This document shows positions 62,176-64,000 of a DNA stretch of 64,000 nt, piece by piece. The DNA comes from an uncultured Desulfuromonadales bacterium (lineage in GTDB: Bacteria; Desulfobacterota; Desulfuromonadia; Geobacterales; Pseudopelobacteraceae): assembly GCA_903868145.1 (NCBI GenBank), contig CAIPTY010000087.1, positions 105,652 to 169,651 on the forward strand. The letters run 5' to 3'. The stretch's first letter is position 1; every line of letters begins with the position of its first letter. The position numbers were made by a program, and so were the translations under genes. A model generated the notes under the pieces. The model was not told the origin of the DNA. It worked only from the letters and a program-made list of their open reading frames with translations, and searched no databases.

Positions 62176-62221
62176 CAAACCCCTCTGTCAACAATTATTT
62201 TGATTTATGCAACTTTATTTA

Positions 62222-62256
62222 CCGGCGTCACGGCTTTTCCGTGCGTCGGTTTTTTT
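62222..62256 (+). terminator. Intrinsic terminator in the kinase leader
   Basis: The stem CCGGCG(T)CACGG with CCGTGCGTCGG (one bulged T, loop CTTTT) is followed by seven T residues (62250-62256), a very strong terminator shape. It ends 34 bases before the sensor kinase ATG, with no other gene ending between, so it probably attenuates that gene or ends a short leader RNA. Confidence 0.85.
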
Positions 62257-62290
62257 GAAAATGCCGGAGTTTCATACACGGGGAAATACC

Positions 62291-64000
62291 ATGAAAGCTG
62301 CCACCTCTGATGCTTCGGATACCGATGTACAGGCACATCTGAAGAACCTCACCGTTTTATTTGTTGAAGATGAGGATGACATCCGCGAGCAGGGCTGCGA
62401 GTTTTTATCACGTTCTGTCGGCGTCCTTGTAACCGAGAAAAACGGAGCGGAAGGGTTAGAGGCATGGAGAAAGCATACCCCTGACATCATCATAACCGAC
62501 ATCCGCATGCCGGTCATGGATGGACTGAGCATGCTGCAGGAAATCCGCAGCGTTGACACGAAGGTTCCGGTCATTATCCTCTCCGCTTTTGAGGAATCCA
62601 CTTACCTGAAACGGAGTATTGAGCTCGGCGTAAGCGGATATGTTGTCAAACCGATGGTTGGCCACAAGTTTCTGGAAACGCTGCTTGCATGCGCCCACCG
62701 GCTGCTGGTGGAAAAACAGTTGAGCCAGGCCCGCCAGGCGACTGAGGTTGCCAATGGCCTTCTGAATGGCATTTTAGAGAACATGACTGACTGGGCCTGG
62801 GAAGTGGATGCAGAAGGGCGCTATACTTACTGCTCACCGCAGGTGGAGCGCTTTCTGGGCTATACCCCTGCAGAGATGATCGGCAGAACTCCCTTTGATT
62901 TTATGCCACCTGAAGAAGCCGGGAAACTCGGAAGCTGCTTCGCAGAAATCTGCCGACGCAAAGCGAACATCAAGGATTTTGAAAACTGGAACATCCACAA
63001 GAACGGCAAGAGAGTTCTGCTGGTTACCAACGGGGTGCCCATTCTCGATGCATCGGGCAATCTGCTCGGTTATCGCGGTGTCGACAAGGACATTACCGCT
63101 CAGAGAAATGCGGAAATTGCTCTCAAAAATCAGGAGATGTTTACCCACGCCACACTTGACGGCCTCAACACGCATATCTGCGTCATCGACGCCGATGGAA
63201 CCATACTCCTCACCAATCGTGCCTGGGATATTTTTGGCGCTGAAAATGGCACTCCAATCAACTCCTGTTCAGTCGGCTCAAATTATCTGGAGTCCTGCAC
63301 GGTGCCATGTACGGAAGGCGAACCTGATCTCGTACGTTTTGCCGATGCCATCTCAGCCGTCATCAGCGGTGACAGTTCCGTTTTTTGTATGGACTACCCC
63401 TGCCACTCCCCCACCACCGAGCGTTGGTTTACCTGCACCATTTCGCCGTTTACCGTTTTCGAAACCAGGTTTGCGGTGATTTCGCATGAGAATATCACCG
63501 AACGCAAACAGGCGGAACTCAAGCTGAACAAGCACCAACGCTTCCTGCAAAACCTGATTGACACTATTCCCGGCATGGTGGGCTATTGGGGCAGCGATTT
63601 GCGCTGCGCTTTTGCCAACGCCAACTATCTGGAATGGTTTGGCAAGACGCGGGAAGAGATGCGCGGCATACATATCCGTGAGCTGATGGGTGACGAGCTT
63701 TTCAGTAAGAACGAACCATTCATCAATGCGTCTCTGAACGGCCAATACCAGCAGTTTGAGCGTACACTGACCAAGGCAGACGGCAGTACCGGCTATACAT
63801 GGGCGCACTACATTCCTGATGTATCAGACGATGAGGTAGTTGGTTTTTTCGTACTGGTCTCTGATATCACCGAGTTGAAAAGGATCCAGCTCAGGCTTGA
63901 AGAACTGAATAATGAGCTGGAAATAAAGACCGAAGAAGCCGAATCCGCCAACCGTGCCAAGAGCGACTTCCTTGCCAACATGAGCCACGAGATACGCACC
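62291..64000 (+). CDS. REC-PAS sensor histidine kinase, 3' end beyond window
   Basis: 570 residues visible. REC domain (about 20-135) with DED in LFVEDEDDIRE and the phosphoacceptor Asp in IIITDIRMPVMDG. Three PAS domains follow: about 160-275 (WAWEVDAEGRYTYCSP), about 285-400 (THICVIDADGTILLTNRAW) and about 415-530 (GYWGSDLRCAFANANYLEWFG). After a coiled linker HisKA starts at the window edge with NMSHEIRT. It has no membrane segment, so it is cytosolic. Its ATG follows GGGGAAATACC and lies 34 bases after a terminator. Confidence 0.93.
   Translation, partial: MKAATSDASDTDVQAHLKNLTVLFVEDEDDIREQGCEFLSRSVGVLVTEKNGAEGLEAWRKHTPDIIITDIRMPVMDGLSMLQEIRSVDTKVPVIILSAFEESTYLKRSIELGVSGYVVKPMVGHKFLETLLACAHRLLVEKQLSQARQATEVANGLLNGILENMTDWAWEVDAEGRYTYCSPQVERFLGYTPAEMIGRTPFDFMPPEEAGKLGSCFAEICRRKANIKDFENWNIHKNGKRVLLVTNGVPILDASGNLLGYRGVDKDITAQRNAEIALKNQEMFTHATLDGLNTHICVIDADGTILLTNRAWDIFGAENGTPINSCSVGSNYLESCTVPCTEGEPDLVRFADAISAVISGDSSVFCMDYPCHSPTTERWFTCTISPFTVFETRFAVISHENITERKQAELKLNKHQRFLQNLIDTIPGMVGYWGSDLRCAFANANYLEWFGKTREEMRGIHIRELMGDELFSKNEPFINASLNGQYQQFERTLTKADGSTGYTWAHYIPDVSDDEVVGFFVLVSDITELKRIQLRLEELNNELEIKTEEAESANRAKSDFLANMSHEIRT

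Overview
The window is a chromosomal segment of a Geobacter-like bacterium (Geobacteraceae / Desulfuromonadota). This is inferred, not proven, from three things. Signalling is dense, with five sensor kinases or chemoreceptors, two of which carry c-type haem motifs in their sensory domains. There are many ferritin-like, HDOD, Cache and MoxR/DUF58/transglutaminase proteins. The set of small Cys-rich and hypothetical proteins is also typical of that group. Nearly all of it reads as ordinary chromosomal core with small accessory islands. No tRNA, rRNA, IS element, prophage or CRISPR array was found. One RNA gene, tmRNA, is clear.

Layout. 1-1790: 3' part of a glycine-cleavage operon (gcvH, gcvPA). 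1831-3476: an unrecognised three-gene membrane cluster, including a 40-residue protein, and a Cys-rich 63-residue protein. 3477-4388: a methyltransferase preceded by two tandem palindromes. 4369-8085: MoxR ATPase / DUF58 / transglutaminase operon. 8189-12941: Cache-type kinase with a sigma-54 activator, and a DUF4388-HDOD protein. 12958-15608: tandem Usp, Nramp transporter, small protein. 15833-18732: truncated SGNH lipoprotein gene abutting a methyltransferase-permease operon. 19021-23566: Lys/Ala-rich protein, HAD phosphatase, GAF-PtsP, TPR protein. 23608-29390: TatD-radical SAM fusion, haem-binding hybrid kinase, spermidine-synthase-like enzyme, HDOD protein. 29425-33097: stress proteins (exported peroxiredoxin, cyclophilin, ferritin-like, Cache protein, lipoprotein MsrB). 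33155-37400: arsenic cluster (arsA-arsD facing an arsR-permease-CDF operon). 37498-40988: haem-binding chemoreceptor, short chemoreceptor, ferritin-like protein. 41066-44320: tcdA, SH3-like protein, WbuC-type cupin, VOC protein, hemE. 44431-45111: type II toxin-antitoxin pair. 45213-48559: S4 protein, polysaccharide deacetylase, radical SAM protein, MBL hydrolase. 48588-60775: purine/pyrimidine and translation-rescue block (purB, mscS, purL with PurS-like N-terminus, recQ, purQ, purF, pyrE, tlyA, HIT, smpB, tmRNA). 60867-64000: PEP-CTERM protein, decayed ParE toxin gene, a leader with a GACA repeat and terminator, and a REC-PAS sensor kinase cut by the window end.

How genes work together. purL (synthetase with fused PurS-like repeats) and purQ (glutaminase) together make FGAM synthase, and purF, purB and pyrE supply other nucleotide steps. 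smpB and tmRNA sit side by side as the trans-translation pair. ArsA and ArsD are the efflux ATPase and its chaperone, and ArsR has its own promoter and palindrome facing the other way.

The observation most deserving follow-up is at 62028-62291. A promoter-like element is followed by a short ORF with a good ribosome-binding site whose codons are (GACA)10.5. A strong intrinsic terminator follows, then the sensor kinase start. Only one of the three reading frames selectable by repeat number carries translation through the terminator, which would make this a phase-variable attenuator. The second is the ParE pseudogene at 61717-61992, with both stop codons and the frameshift visible.
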